A stretch of 64,000 bases of DNA from Actinomycetes bacterium. GTDB lineage: Bacteria > Actinomycetota > Actinomycetes > Propionibacteriales > Nocardioidaceae. Below are positions 24,332 through 32,489 of the stretch, one piece after another; position 1 is the stretch's first letter; each line of letters starts with the position of its first letter. Under the pieces are notes generated by a model that was not told the DNA's origin, did no database searches, and saw only the letters and a program-made list of their open reading frames with translations. The stretch lies in contig JAEWOG010000098.1 in assembly GCA_023460975.1 (NCBI GenBank), forward strand, positions 1 through 64,000. The letters are read 5' to 3'. The translations under genes and the position numbers were made by a program.

Positions 24332-24401
24332 GCCCAAATTGGGGACACTTGGAGGGCATGCCGGCGGCGGGACACGCCCTCCAAGTGTCCCCAATTTGGG
24401 C
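24332..24401. repeat. Long perfect hairpin with 26-bp arms
   Basis: The arms 24332-24357 and 24376-24401 are exact reverse complements (the left begins GCCCAAATTGGGGACACTTG) around an 18-base loop. It stands between the divergent PadR and AMACR-like genes, so it is not placed as a terminator of either. Confidence 0.9.
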
Positions 24402-24427
24402 GCTGCCAGCCGGCGCCGGGACGCCCC

Positions 24428-24458
24428 CTTCCAACCTTGACACCGAAAGTGTCACAAT
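24428..24458 (+). promoter_or_regulatory. Promoter with MerR-type dyad, AMACR-like gene
   Basis: TGACA (24438-24442) and TGTCA (24450-24454) form a dyad with a 7-bp spacer. CACAAT (24453-24458) lies 6 bases before the ATG and can be the -10; a weak -35 (CTTCCA, 24428-24433) leaves a 19-bp spacer that contains the dyad. The same arrangement precedes fadA at 28112-28142, so one MerR regulator may serve both. Confidence 0.6.
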
Positions 24459-24464
24459 CCCGCC

Positions 24465-25631
24465 ATGAGCGAGCGCGAGATCACACTGGGCAACGGCACC
24501 GGACCTCTCAAGGGCGTCAAGGTCGTCGAGATCGCGGGCATCGGCCCGAGTCCGCACGGCTGCATGATGCTGGCTGACCTGGGAGCCGACGTGATCCGTG
24601 TCGAGCGGCCCGGGGGCCAGATGCTGACCGGCGGCGCCAACGATCTCCTCAACCGCGGCCGCCCGTCGGTGGCGCTCAACCTCAAGGACCCGGCTGCCAT
24701 CGAGACGGTGCTCCAGCTCGTCGAGGGCGCCGACGTACTGGTCGAGGGCATGCGCCCCGGCGTACTCGAGCGTCTCGGTCTGGGCCCCGAGGTGCTGCAC
24801 GCGCGCAACCCGCGGCTGGTCGTGGCGCGGATGACCGGGTGGGGTCAGGACGGTCCGCTCGCGCAGTCCGCCGGCCACGACATGAACTACGTGGCCATCA
24901 CCGGCTCCCTGCACGGGCTGGGCCAGGACAAGTCCCGCCCGCACTTCCCGACCAACCTGCTGGGGGACTTCGGCGGCGGGTCGACGTACCTCGTGATCGG
25001 CATCCTTGCGGCCCTGCTCGAGGCCCGCACGTCCGGCCAGGGCCAGGTGGTCGACGCCGCGATCGTCGACGGCACCGCCGTGCTCAACGCGATGACCACC
25101 GCGATGCTCGCCAGCGGCGGCTACAAGGCCGAGCGTGCCGCGAGTCTGCTCGACGGCGGCGTGCCGTACTACGACATCTACGAGACCTCCGACGGCAAGC
25201 ACATGTCCGTCGGGGCGTTGGAGCCGCAGTTCTACGACGAGTTCGTACGCCTGCTCGGCATCGCCGAGACCGCCCCCGACCGCTGGGACGCGACCCAGGC
25301 TGACGAACTGCGCCGTCAGATCACCGAGAAGTTCCTGGCGCGCACGCAGGCCGAATGGATCGAACTCTTCGAGGGCACCGAGGCGTGCGTCGCCGGGATC
25401 ATCCCGATGGACGAGGCCGTACGCCACCCGCACCTGGTCGCCCGCGGGACCTTCGTGGAGCACCACGGCCAGGTTCAGCCCGCGCCGGCCCCGCGGTTCA
25501 GCCGTACGACCGCCGAGCTCGGACTCGCGCCGGCACCCAAGCCCGGTGCCGACACCCGTCGCGCGCTCCAGGCGTGGGGAGTCGCGGACGTCGATGGCCT
25601 CGTCGAGTCCGGCGCCGCGGTCCAGGCGTGA
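24465..25631 (+). CDS. CaiB/BaiF CoA-transferase family, alpha-methylacyl-CoA racemase-like
   Basis: 388 residues. The opening PLKGVKVVEIAGIGPSPHGCMMLADLGADVIRVERPGG is family-typical in its parts. Residues matching the catalytic His, Asp and Glu of the M. tuberculosis racemase MCR are present: His138 in AGHDMNYVA, Asp168 in LLGDFGGGS, Glu253 in VGALEPQFY. This favours racemisation of 2-methylacyl-CoA, needed before beta-oxidation of branched acids, over CoA transfer. No ribosome site; a -10-like CACAAT is 6 bases upstream, so the mRNA is probably leaderless. Its promoter shares a dyad with fadA, placing it in the same lipid-degradation regulon. Confidence 0.88.
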   Translation: MSEREITLGNGTGPLKGVKVVEIAGIGPSPHGCMMLADLGADVIRVERPGGQMLTGGANDLLNRGRPSVALNLKDPAAIETVLQLVEGADVLVEGMRPGVLERLGLGPEVLHARNPRLVVARMTGWGQDGPLAQSAGHDMNYVAITGSLHGLGQDKSRPHFPTNLLGDFGGGSTYLVIGILAALLEARTSGQGQVVDAAIVDGTAVLNAMTTAMLASGGYKAERAASLLDGGVPYYDIYETSDGKHMSVGALEPQFYDEFVRLLGIAETAPDRWDATQADELRRQITEKFLARTQAEWIELFEGTEACVAGIIPMDEAVRHPHLVARGTFVEHHGQVQPAPAPRFSRTTAELGLAPAPKPGADTRRALQAWGVADVDGLVESGAAVQA

Positions 25632-25701
25632 GTCCGAAAGGGCCCCAAGTGGGGTACAACGACCCTGCCGCGCGGTCCCGGGCGCGACGTAACGTCGAGG
25701 C

Positions 25702-26124
25702 ATGACCGATCCGATGCGCGAACTCACCATCCCGGAGTGCTGGGACTTCCTGCGCGCCCAGGAGTTCGGCCGTCTGGCCTTCCACCTGGCTGAGGAAGTG
25801 CACATCACGCCGATCAACTACGCGGTCGACCACGAGAAGCTGTTCTTCCGTACGGCGCCCGGTTCCAAGTTGCTCGGCATCGTGATGAACGACGACATCG
25901 CCTTCGAGACTGACCAGTACACCGAGACCGAGGCGTACAGCGTGATCGTGCGTGGCACCGCGCGCCGCCTCGAGGAGGACGAGGCGCACCGGGCCGACAA
26001 CCTGCGGCTGCGGCCGTGGGTGGGCACACCGAAGTACGAGGTCGTCGAGATCACCCCGACTGTCGTGAGTGGGCGTCACTTCGACCTGTCGCGGCCCTGG
26101 TTGCACATGGTTCCGCGCGGCTGA
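25702..26124 (+). CDS. Pyridoxamine 5'-phosphate oxidase-like flavin-binding protein
   Basis: 140 residues with the split-barrel pattern ECWDFLRAQEFGRLAFHL, HITPINYAVDHEKLFFRTAPGSKL and SVIVRGTARRLEEDEA. Such small proteins bind FMN, F420 or heme; the cofactor cannot be told from the sequence. The ATG at 25702 has no ribosome site but TAACGT six bases upstream, suggesting a leaderless mRNA. It stands alone between the AMACR-like and LLM oxidoreductase genes. Confidence 0.82.
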   Translation: MTDPMRELTIPECWDFLRAQEFGRLAFHLAEEVHITPINYAVDHEKLFFRTAPGSKLLGIVMNDDIAFETDQYTETEAYSVIVRGTARRLEEDEAHRADNLRLRPWVGTPKYEVVEITPTVVSGRHFDLSRPWLHMVPRG

Positions 26125-26236
26125 CGGGCGCGGCCGGGCGCGACCGGGCGCCCGGGCCGCGATGCCTGCGCGGGGCTGCGGAATGCTCTGACCCACTCGT
26201 TGGTTGAGGTTTGAACTACGCGACCTGGGAGTTGAG

Positions 26237-27316
26237 ATGACCGAGCTTTCCCCGCTGCCCGAGCCCACCTTCCCCGAACTGGGGACGCGCCAGCACCCCA
26301 CGCTGGGCCTCGACACGTTCGGCGACGCCCCGCTGGAGGGCGCCCCGGGCAACCACGCCGAGACGCTGCGCGAGGTCGTCGCGGAGGCGGCCTTGGCCGA
26401 CGAGGTCGGCGTCGACTACTTCGGACTGGGCGAGCACCACCGCCCCGACTACGCGATCTCGGCGCCGGAGGTCGTCCTCGGCGCCATCGCCGGCCAGACC
26501 GGGCGCATCCGCCTCGGTACGGGCGTCACCGTGCTCAGCTCCGACGATGCCATCCGCGTGTACGAGAAGTTCGCGACCCTCGACGCCGTCTCCTCGGGTC
26601 GGGCAGAAGTCCAGCTCGGCCGCGGCTCCTTCATCGAGTCCTTCGGCCTGTACGGCCTCGACCTGGCCGACTACGAACGCCTCTTCGCCGAGAAGCTCGA
26701 CCTGTTTGCCCACCTCCAACGCGAGGGCGAGATCCACTGGGAGGGCACCGTACGGCCACCCGTCGTGGGCCAGCGGGTCTACCCGACCACGGCCGCCGGG
26801 CGCCTGCCCGCCTGGGTCGCCGTCGGCGGGACCCCTGCCTCGGTCGTCCGCGCCGCCCAGTACGCGATGCCGCTGGTCCTCGCTGTCATCGGCGGCTCTC
26901 CGGCTGGGTTCACCCAGTTCGCCGACCTCTACCGCCGCGCGCTGGGGGAGTTCGGCCACCCCGAACTCCCCGTCGGCATGCACTCGCCGGGGCACATCGC
27001 GGCGACCGACGACCTCGCGCGCGAGCAGCTCTACCCCCACCAGGCCGAGCTCACCACGCGGCTGGGTCGCGAGCGGGGGTGGCCGCCGTACAGCCGGATC
27101 GCGTTCGAGCAGGGCGCCAGCGCGCAGGGCGCGTTGTTCGTCGGCTCGCCGGAGACGGTGGCCACCAAGATCGCGTGGGCGATCCGTACGTTGGGCCTGT
27201 CCCGGTTCCAGCTCAAGTACTCCGTGGGCTCCCTTCCGCACGAGCAGCGCATGGAGTCCATCCGCTTGTACGGCACCGAGGTGATCCCGCGGGTGCGCGC
27301 ACTGCTCGCAGACTGA
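26237..27316 (+). CDS. LLM class flavin-dependent oxidoreductase
   Basis: 359-residue luciferase-like TIM-barrel monooxygenase/oxidoreductase. DYFGLGEHHRPDYAISAPEVVL, RIRLGTGVTVLSSDDAIRVYE and RAEVQLGRGSFIESF are the standard family blocks, with VFVGSPETV-like LFVGSPETVATKIAWA near the C-terminus. It uses FMN or F420; the substrate is unknown. The ATG at 26237 is preceded by GGGAG; an in-frame TTG at 26204 has no site. It converges on the MerR gene, the two stop codons being 8 bp apart. Confidence 0.9.
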   Translation: MTELSPLPEPTFPELGTRQHPTLGLDTFGDAPLEGAPGNHAETLREVVAEAALADEVGVDYFGLGEHHRPDYAISAPEVVLGAIAGQTGRIRLGTGVTVLSSDDAIRVYEKFATLDAVSSGRAEVQLGRGSFIESFGLYGLDLADYERLFAEKLDLFAHLQREGEIHWEGTVRPPVVGQRVYPTTAAGRLPAWVAVGGTPASVVRAAQYAMPLVLAVIGGSPAGFTQFADLYRRALGEFGHPELPVGMHSPGHIAATDDLAREQLYPHQAELTTRLGRERGWPPYSRIAFEQGASAQGALFVGSPETVATKIAWAIRTLGLSRFQLKYSVGSLPHEQRMESIRLYGTEVIPRVRALLAD

Positions 27317-27324
27317 GGCGGCCG

Positions 27325-28071
27325 CTACGCGGGCGGGTCGACCGAGGAGGCCCGCCGGGAGATCCCGTCGCGCTTGGCCTCGTCCATCGCGGCCTCGTAC
27401 GCCGCCACCAGAGACGCGATCGAGAGCGGCTTGAGGCGCTCGACGACCTCGCGGAGGCGGTCGGGTGAGGTGGACTCCTGCTTGTACGCGGGCCACACCA
27501 TCGTGCGGAACACCTCGTACAGCTCGTCGGCGATCTCCCGGCCGTGGCGGCCGTAGATGCGGGCCGATGCGATGGCGGCCTCGGGCGGGAAGCCGAGTTC
27601 GAGCAGGCTGATGCCGACCGACAGCTGCGACACGGCGACGCGGTAGCGACCGTCGGCCTCGTGCAGGATGCCGAGCGCGCCGAGGGTGGCCAGGTCGGCG
27701 TCGGACAGGGTGCGTCCGGTGCGCAGGCACAGTTCGGCCCGGTCCATCTCCACCGGCATGTCGGCGGCCCACGGGGCGAGCATCGTGCGGTGCAGGGCGA
27801 TGTCCTCGGGGGTGGCGTCCTCGGGGATCGAGGAGACGTACTTCTCGATCGCGCTCAACGTGAACCCGTGGCTCTGGAGTTCCTGGACGAGCTCGAGGCG
27901 GGCGAGGTGGTCCCCGGAGTAGAAGCCCTGGCGCCCCCGTCGGTGGGGCGGCGGAACGAGGCCCCGGGTGGTGTAGAAGCGAATGTTGCGCACGCTCATC
28001 CCGACCCGCTCGCTGAGCTGGTCGAGGGTGATCAGGTCGTCCTCGGCGTCTGCCGGGCCGGTTTCCTCCAC
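27325..28071 (-). CDS. MerR family transcriptional regulator of the fad genes
   Basis: 248 residues. The N-terminal winged helix reads LITLDQLSERVGMSVRNIRFY, then TTRGLVPPP and the wing RGRQGFYSGDHLARL, with a coiled linker after it. The C-terminal domain (about 90-248) is helical and lacks metal-binding Cys clusters, so it is not a metal sensor; an acyl-CoA-type signal would fit. The GTG at 28071 is preceded by AAGGAG. It is divergent from fadA, and the 77-bp gap holds a TGACA-N7-TGTCA dyad inside the fadA promoter spacer, the normal MerR activation layout. Confidence 0.88.
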   Translation of the reverse strand: MEETGPADAEDDLITLDQLSERVGMSVRNIRFYTTRGLVPPPHRRGRQGFYSGDHLARLELVQELQSHGFTLSAIEKYVSSIPEDATPEDIALHRTMLAPWAADMPVEMDRAELCLRTGRTLSDADLATLGALGILHEADGRYRVAVSQLSVGISLLELGFPPEAAIASARIYGRHGREIADELYEVFRTMVWPAYKQESTSPDRLREVVERLKPLSIASLVAAYEAAMDEAKRDGISRRASSVDPPA

Positions 28072-28111
28072 GTGCGGGACTCCTTCGTACGGTCGTGGCG
28101 TGGGACACATC

Positions 28112-28142
28112 TTGCCAACGGTGACAGTAATGGTGTCACAAT
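28112..28142 (+). promoter_or_regulatory. fadA promoter with MerR-type operator in a 19-bp spacer
   Basis: TTGCCA (28112-28117) and CACAAT (28137-28142) are separated by 19 bp, and the dyad TGACA (28122-28126)/TGTCA (28134-28138) lies almost wholly in that spacer. MerR proteins classically twist promoters with such long spacers into activity. CACAAT is 6 bases before the fadA ATG, so the transcript is likely leaderless. Confidence 0.65.
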
Positions 28143-28148
28143 CGCGGC

Positions 28149-29360
28149 ATGGCAGAAGCATTCATCTACGACCACATCCGGACGCCCCGCGGCAAGGGCA
28201 AGGCTGCCGGGTCACTGCACGAGGTGAAGCCCATCGACCTGGCGGTCGGGCTTCTCGACGAGATCAAGGTGCGCAACCCCGGCCTGGACCCGGAGCTGGT
28301 CGACGACATCGTCCTCGGTGTCGTCAGCCCGGTCGGTGACCAGGGCTCCGTGCTGCCCAAGATCGCCGCGCTCAAGGCCGGCTACCCCGACTCCGTCGCG
28401 GGTGTGCAGCTCAACCGCTTCTGCGCCTCCGGGCTCGAGGCCGTCAACCAGGCAGCCGGTCGCGTCCGCGGCGGGTTCGAGGACCTCATCCTCGCCGGTG
28501 GCGTCGAGTCCATGAGCCGCGTGCCGATGGGCTCCGACGGCGGAGCGTGGGCTTCGGACCCCTCCACGGCCTTCGCCGCCTCCTTCGTCCCCCAGGGCAT
28601 CGGCGCCGACCTGATCGCCACCATCGAGGGCTTCAGCCGCGATGACGTCGACCGCTACGCCGCCCAGTCCCACGCCCGCGCCGCGGCCGCCTGGGACAAC
28701 GGCTACTTCGACTCCGCCGTCGTCCCGGTCAAGGACATCAACGGCGTGGTCATCCTGGACCGCGACGAGACGATCCGCGCCACGACCACCGCCGAGTCGC
28801 TGTCCGGGCTCAAGGCTTCGTTTGCCCAGATCGGCAAGGACGCCGGGTTCACCGACCTCGCGCTGCAGAAGTACCACTGGGTGGAGTCGATCAACCACGT
28901 CCACCACGCGGGCAACTCGTCCGGCATCGTCGACGGCGCCGCGCTGATGGCGATCGGCTCGGAGGCGGCCGGTGCCGCCCACGGCATGACGCCCCGCGCC
29001 CGGATCATCGCCACGGCCGTGTCCGGCTCGGAGCCGGTCATCATGCTCACCGGTCCTGCCCCCGCTGCGCGCAAGGCGCTCGCCAAGGCCGGCCTGGGCG
29101 TCGAGGACATCGACCTGTTCGAGATCAACGAGGCCTTCGCCTCGGTCGCGCTGCGCTTCATGAAGGACATGGGGATCTCCGAGGAGATCACCAACGTCAA
29201 CGGCGGCGCGATCGCGATGGGTCACCCGCTGGGCGCCACCGGCGCGATGATCCTCGGCACGCTCGTCGACGAGCTCGAGCGCCGCGGCCAGCGCCGCGGC
29301 CTGGCCACGCTCTGCGTGGGCGGCGGCATGGGCATCGCGACCATCATCGAGCTGGTCTGA
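28149..29360 (+). CDS. fadA: Acetyl-CoA C-acyltransferase (3-ketoacyl-CoA thiolase)
   Basis: Last step of beta-oxidation: cleaves 3-ketoacyl-CoA with CoA to give acetyl-CoA. 403 residues. The nucleophile is Cys92 in LNRFCASGLEAVNQAAG. The C-terminal NVNGGAIAMGHPLGATGA contains the catalytic His, and LCVGGGMGIATIIEL the second Cys. The start MAEAFIYDHIRTPRGKGKAAG is typical of FadA-like thiolases. It lies 25 bp before fadB in one operon, as in FadA-FadB trifunctional systems. Transcription is probably activated by the divergent MerR protein. Confidence 0.95.
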   Translation: MAEAFIYDHIRTPRGKGKAAGSLHEVKPIDLAVGLLDEIKVRNPGLDPELVDDIVLGVVSPVGDQGSVLPKIAALKAGYPDSVAGVQLNRFCASGLEAVNQAAGRVRGGFEDLILAGGVESMSRVPMGSDGGAWASDPSTAFAASFVPQGIGADLIATIEGFSRDDVDRYAAQSHARAAAAWDNGYFDSAVVPVKDINGVVILDRDETIRATTTAESLSGLKASFAQIGKDAGFTDLALQKYHWVESINHVHHAGNSSGIVDGAALMAIGSEAAGAAHGMTPRARIIATAVSGSEPVIMLTGPAPAARKALAKAGLGVEDIDLFEINEAFASVALRFMKDMGISEEITNVNGGAIAMGHPLGATGAMILGTLVDELERRGQRRGLATLCVGGGMGIATIIELV

Positions 29361-29385
29361 CCGGAACGGACTTCGAGGAAATCAC

Positions 29386-31593
29386 ATGACTGACACCACC
29401 ACCGCCGTCCGGTACGACAAGGACGCCGACGGCATCGTGACCCTGACGCTGGACGACCCCACGTCGAGCGCCAACACCATGAACGACCTCTACAAGGAGT
29501 CGATGGCTGCGGCCGTCGAGCGCCTGTACGTCGAGGTCGACGACGTCCGAGGCGTCGTCCTGGCCAGCGCGAAGAAGACCTTCTTCGCGGGCGGCAACCT
29601 CAAGAACATGATGGGCGTGGGCCCGGCCGACGCGCCGGCCCTGTTCGAGGCCACCGAGTCGATCAAGGCGACCCTGCGGGCGCTGGAGACGTACCCGCGC
29701 CCCGTCGTGGCGGCGATCAACGGCGCCGCGCTGGGTGGCGGCTTCGAGATCTGCCTGACCGCACAGCGCCGCATCGTGGTCGACGACACCAAGGTCGAGG
29801 TCGGCCTGCCGGAGTCGTCGCTCGGCCTGCTTCCGGGCGGCGGCGGCATCACCCGCGTCGTACGGCTCCTGGGTCTGCAGACGGGCCTGATGGAGGTGCT
29901 CCTGACGGGCACCCGCTTCAAGCCGGCCGCCGCGCTGGCAAAGGGCCTGGTCGACGAGCTGGTCGCCACGCGCGAGGAGCTGGTCCCGGCCGCCAAGAAG
30001 TGGATCCTCGACAACACTGGCGACGAGGAGGCCACCAAGGCCGCCGCTGCCAACGCGTGGGACCGCCCCGGCTACAAGATGCCCGGTGGTACGCCCAAGT
30101 CGCCGGCGCTGGCAGCCTTCATGCCGGCTTTCCCGGCCTCGCTGCAGAAGCAGCTCAAGGGCGTCGACATGCGCGCCCCGAAGGCGATCATGGCGGCGGC
30201 CGTCGAGGGTGCGAACGTCGACTTCGACACCGCCTCGCGCATCGAGACCCGGTACTTCATCTCGCTGGTGACCAACCAGCAGGCGAAGAACATGATCACG
30301 GCGTTCTTCTTCGACATGCAGGCCATCGGCTCCGGGTCGCTGCGACCCCAGGGCATCGACCGCTGGAAGGCCACGAAGGTGGGCGTCCTGGGCGCCGGAA
30401 TGATGGGCGCCGGCATCGCGTACTCCGCGGCACGCGCCGGCATCGAGGTGGTCCTCAAGGACGTGACGACCGAGGCCGCTGAGAAGGGTCGCGCGTACAC
30501 GGAGAAGCTCAACGCCAAGGCCGTCGAGCGCGGCAAGCTCACCCAGGACAAGGCCGACGAGATCTTGGGCCGCATCACGGCGACCGCTGAGGCCGCCGAC
30601 CTGGCTGGCTGCGACATCGTGATCGAGGCCGTCTTCGAGGACGTCGCGCTCAAGCAGAAGGTCTTCGCGGAGATCCTCCCGTTCGTCAACGACGACGCGG
30701 TGCTCTGCTCCAACACCTCGACGCTGCCGATCACCGAGCTGGCCGACGGCGTCTCCCGCCCGGCTGACTTCATCGGGCTGCACTTCTTCAGCCCCGTCGA
30801 CAAGATGCCGTTGGTCGAGATCATCCGCGGCAAGGAGACCTCGGACGCGACGCTGGCCAAGGCGTACGACGTGGTGCAGCAGCTGCGCAAGACCCCGATC
30901 GTGGTCAACGACAGCCGTGGGTTCTACACCTCACGCGTCATCGGTACGCAGATCAACGAGGGTCTGCGGATGCTCGGCGAGGGCGTCCACCCGGTCTCGA
31001 TCGAGCGCGCGGCGACCCAGTCGGGCTACCCGGTCGGGCCGCTGCAGATCAGCGACGAGCTCAACATGGAGCTCATGGTCAAGATCCGCAAGGCGACGGC
31101 GGAGGCCAACGCGGCGGCGGGCATCGAGACCCCGGCCGACGCCTCGACGGACGTCGTCAACACGATGGTCGATCTCGGGCGTTCCTCGCGCCTGAAGGGT
31201 GCCGGTTTCTACGACTACGTGGACGGGCGTCGTACGACGATCTGGCCGGGCCTGGCCGAGACGTTCCCGGTGGCGAGCGAGCAGATCCCCTTCGCGGACA
31301 TGAAGGACCGGATGCTCTTCATCGAGGCGATCGAGACGGCCAAGTGCTTCGCGGAGGGCGTCATCACGTCGTCGGCGGCGGCCAACATCGGCTCGATCAT
31401 GGGCATCGGCTTCCCGGCCGTGACCGGCGGCGCGGCGCAGTTCATCACCGGCTACATCGCGGCGGATGGCTCGACGGGTCTGGGAGCGTTCCTCGCTCGC
31501 GCCGACGAGCTGGCGGCGGCGTACGGCGAGCGCTTCGAGGCTCCGGCGTACCTGCGCGACCTGCACGCGAAGGGTGAGTCGCTGCCGGCCTGA
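29386..31593 (+). CDS. fadB: Enoyl-CoA hydratase/3-hydroxyacyl-CoA dehydrogenase (FadB)
   Basis: 735-residue two-function enzyme, alpha subunit of the fatty acid oxidation complex with the thiolase upstream. The crotonase domain (about 1-290) shows FAGGNLKNMMGVG, AAINGAALGGGFEICL and GLPESSLGLLPGGGG with the catalytic Glu. The dehydrogenase part begins VGVLGAGMMGAGIAYSAARAG near 328, then SNTSTLPITELA, LHFFSPVDKMPLVEII (catalytic His) and the C-terminal 3HCDH repeats. Ends in a Leu/Pro tail ESLPA. A large hairpin follows the stop codon. Confidence 0.96.
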   Translation: MTDTTTAVRYDKDADGIVTLTLDDPTSSANTMNDLYKESMAAAVERLYVEVDDVRGVVLASAKKTFFAGGNLKNMMGVGPADAPALFEATESIKATLRALETYPRPVVAAINGAALGGGFEICLTAQRRIVVDDTKVEVGLPESSLGLLPGGGGITRVVRLLGLQTGLMEVLLTGTRFKPAAALAKGLVDELVATREELVPAAKKWILDNTGDEEATKAAAANAWDRPGYKMPGGTPKSPALAAFMPAFPASLQKQLKGVDMRAPKAIMAAAVEGANVDFDTASRIETRYFISLVTNQQAKNMITAFFFDMQAIGSGSLRPQGIDRWKATKVGVLGAGMMGAGIAYSAARAGIEVVLKDVTTEAAEKGRAYTEKLNAKAVERGKLTQDKADEILGRITATAEAADLAGCDIVIEAVFEDVALKQKVFAEILPFVNDDAVLCSNTSTLPITELADGVSRPADFIGLHFFSPVDKMPLVEIIRGKETSDATLAKAYDVVQQLRKTPIVVNDSRGFYTSRVIGTQINEGLRMLGEGVHPVSIERAATQSGYPVGPLQISDELNMELMVKIRKATAEANAAAGIETPADASTDVVNTMVDLGRSSRLKGAGFYDYVDGRRTTIWPGLAETFPVASEQIPFADMKDRMLFIEAIETAKCFAEGVITSSAAANIGSIMGIGFPAVTGGAAQFITGYIAADGSTGLGAFLARADELAAAYGERFEAPAYLRDLHAKGESLPA

Positions 31594-31611
31594 CCCGGCC
31601 CGCCCCCACCC

Positions 31612-31687
31612 ACATGTAAAGCGGGGTTATCCGCTCCTGTGCATGCTTGTGACGGCGCAGGAGAAGGGATAACCCCGCTTTACATGT
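31612..31687. terminator. Large composite hairpin after fadAB
   Basis: Perfect 21-bp arms at 31612-31632 (ACATGTAAAGCGGGGTTATC and one more base) and 31667-31687 enclose a second 9-bp stem (31634-31642 with 31655-31663, one G-T pair). It begins 19 bp after the fadB stop codon. It can act as terminator; its length and AT-rich arm ends are unlike the simple GC hairpins elsewhere here, so it may be a mobile palindrome. Confidence 0.8.
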
Positions 31688-31772
31688 CCAGGGGGTGGGG
31701 CCGGACCACCCCGGAGCAGCCGGATGCGGCGAAACGGGAGCGCCGGGGCGCGCGAGGGCGGAGAATCCTCGG

Positions 31773-32489
31773 GTGACTTCCTCGGACCAGCCCCGTACGA
31801 CTCCCGCCGTCTCCGTGGAGGACCTCCACGTACGGTTCGGTGAGGTCGAGGCCGTCAGCGGGGTGGGGCTGCTCGCGTACGCCGGACAGGCCACAGCCCT
31901 GCTCGGCCGCAACGGGGCGGGCAAGTCGACCACCATGAAGGTGCTGGCCGGCGTCGTGCCGCCCACCGCCGGTCAGGTCAGCGTGGCCGGCCACGAGGTC
32001 CGCACCCACACGCTCGAGGTGAAGCGGGCCGTCGGCTACTGCCCCGACGTCGGTGGTCTCGTGCCCCGCGCGACACCGTGGGAGCACCTCCAACTGTCCG
32101 CCCGACTGCGCCGCATGCAGGGATGGGAAGCCAGGGGCCGCGACCTGCTGGAACGCTTCGAGCTCGGCGACGTCGCGCACCGCGTCACCGGTGGCTTCAG
32201 CCACGGCATGAGCCGCCGACTCTCGGTGGTGCTCGCCGCGCTGCACGAGCCCGAGGTGCTGCTCCTCGATGAGCCCTTCGACGGCGTCGACCCCGTGGGC
32301 GTGGAGGCCACGATGGAGGTCGTCGCCGACGCGCGCGCTCGCGGCGCCTGCGTCCTGCTGTCCACGCACCTGCGCGAACTCGCCCTCGAGGCGTGCTCCG
32401 AGGCCGTCGTCCTGCGCGGCGGCGCCAGGGTGGCCACGATGGACTCCGCGGACCTGTCCGGTGAGGCCTACCGTGCCCTCCTCGACTGA
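31773..32489 (+). CDS. ABC transporter ATP-binding protein
   Basis: 238 residues, single nucleotide-binding domain. Walker A GRNGAGKST is at about 49-57; the signature region GGFSHGMSRRLSVVLA replaces the textbook LSGGQ, as is usual in ABC-2 type exporters; Walker B is VLLLDEPFDGVDP. The H-loop is in STHLRELA. The GTG start at 31773 has no ribosome site but GAGAAT six bases upstream. It overlaps the permease gene downstream. Drug, lipid or peptide export are all possible. Confidence 0.9.
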   Translation: MTSSDQPRTTPAVSVEDLHVRFGEVEAVSGVGLLAYAGQATALLGRNGAGKSTTMKVLAGVVPPTAGQVSVAGHEVRTHTLEVKRAVGYCPDVGGLVPRATPWEHLQLSARLRRMQGWEARGRDLLERFELGDVAHRVTGGFSHGMSRRLSVVLAALHEPEVLLLDEPFDGVDPVGVEATMEVVADARARGACVLLSTHLRELALEACSEAVVLRGGARVATMDSADLSGEAYRALLD

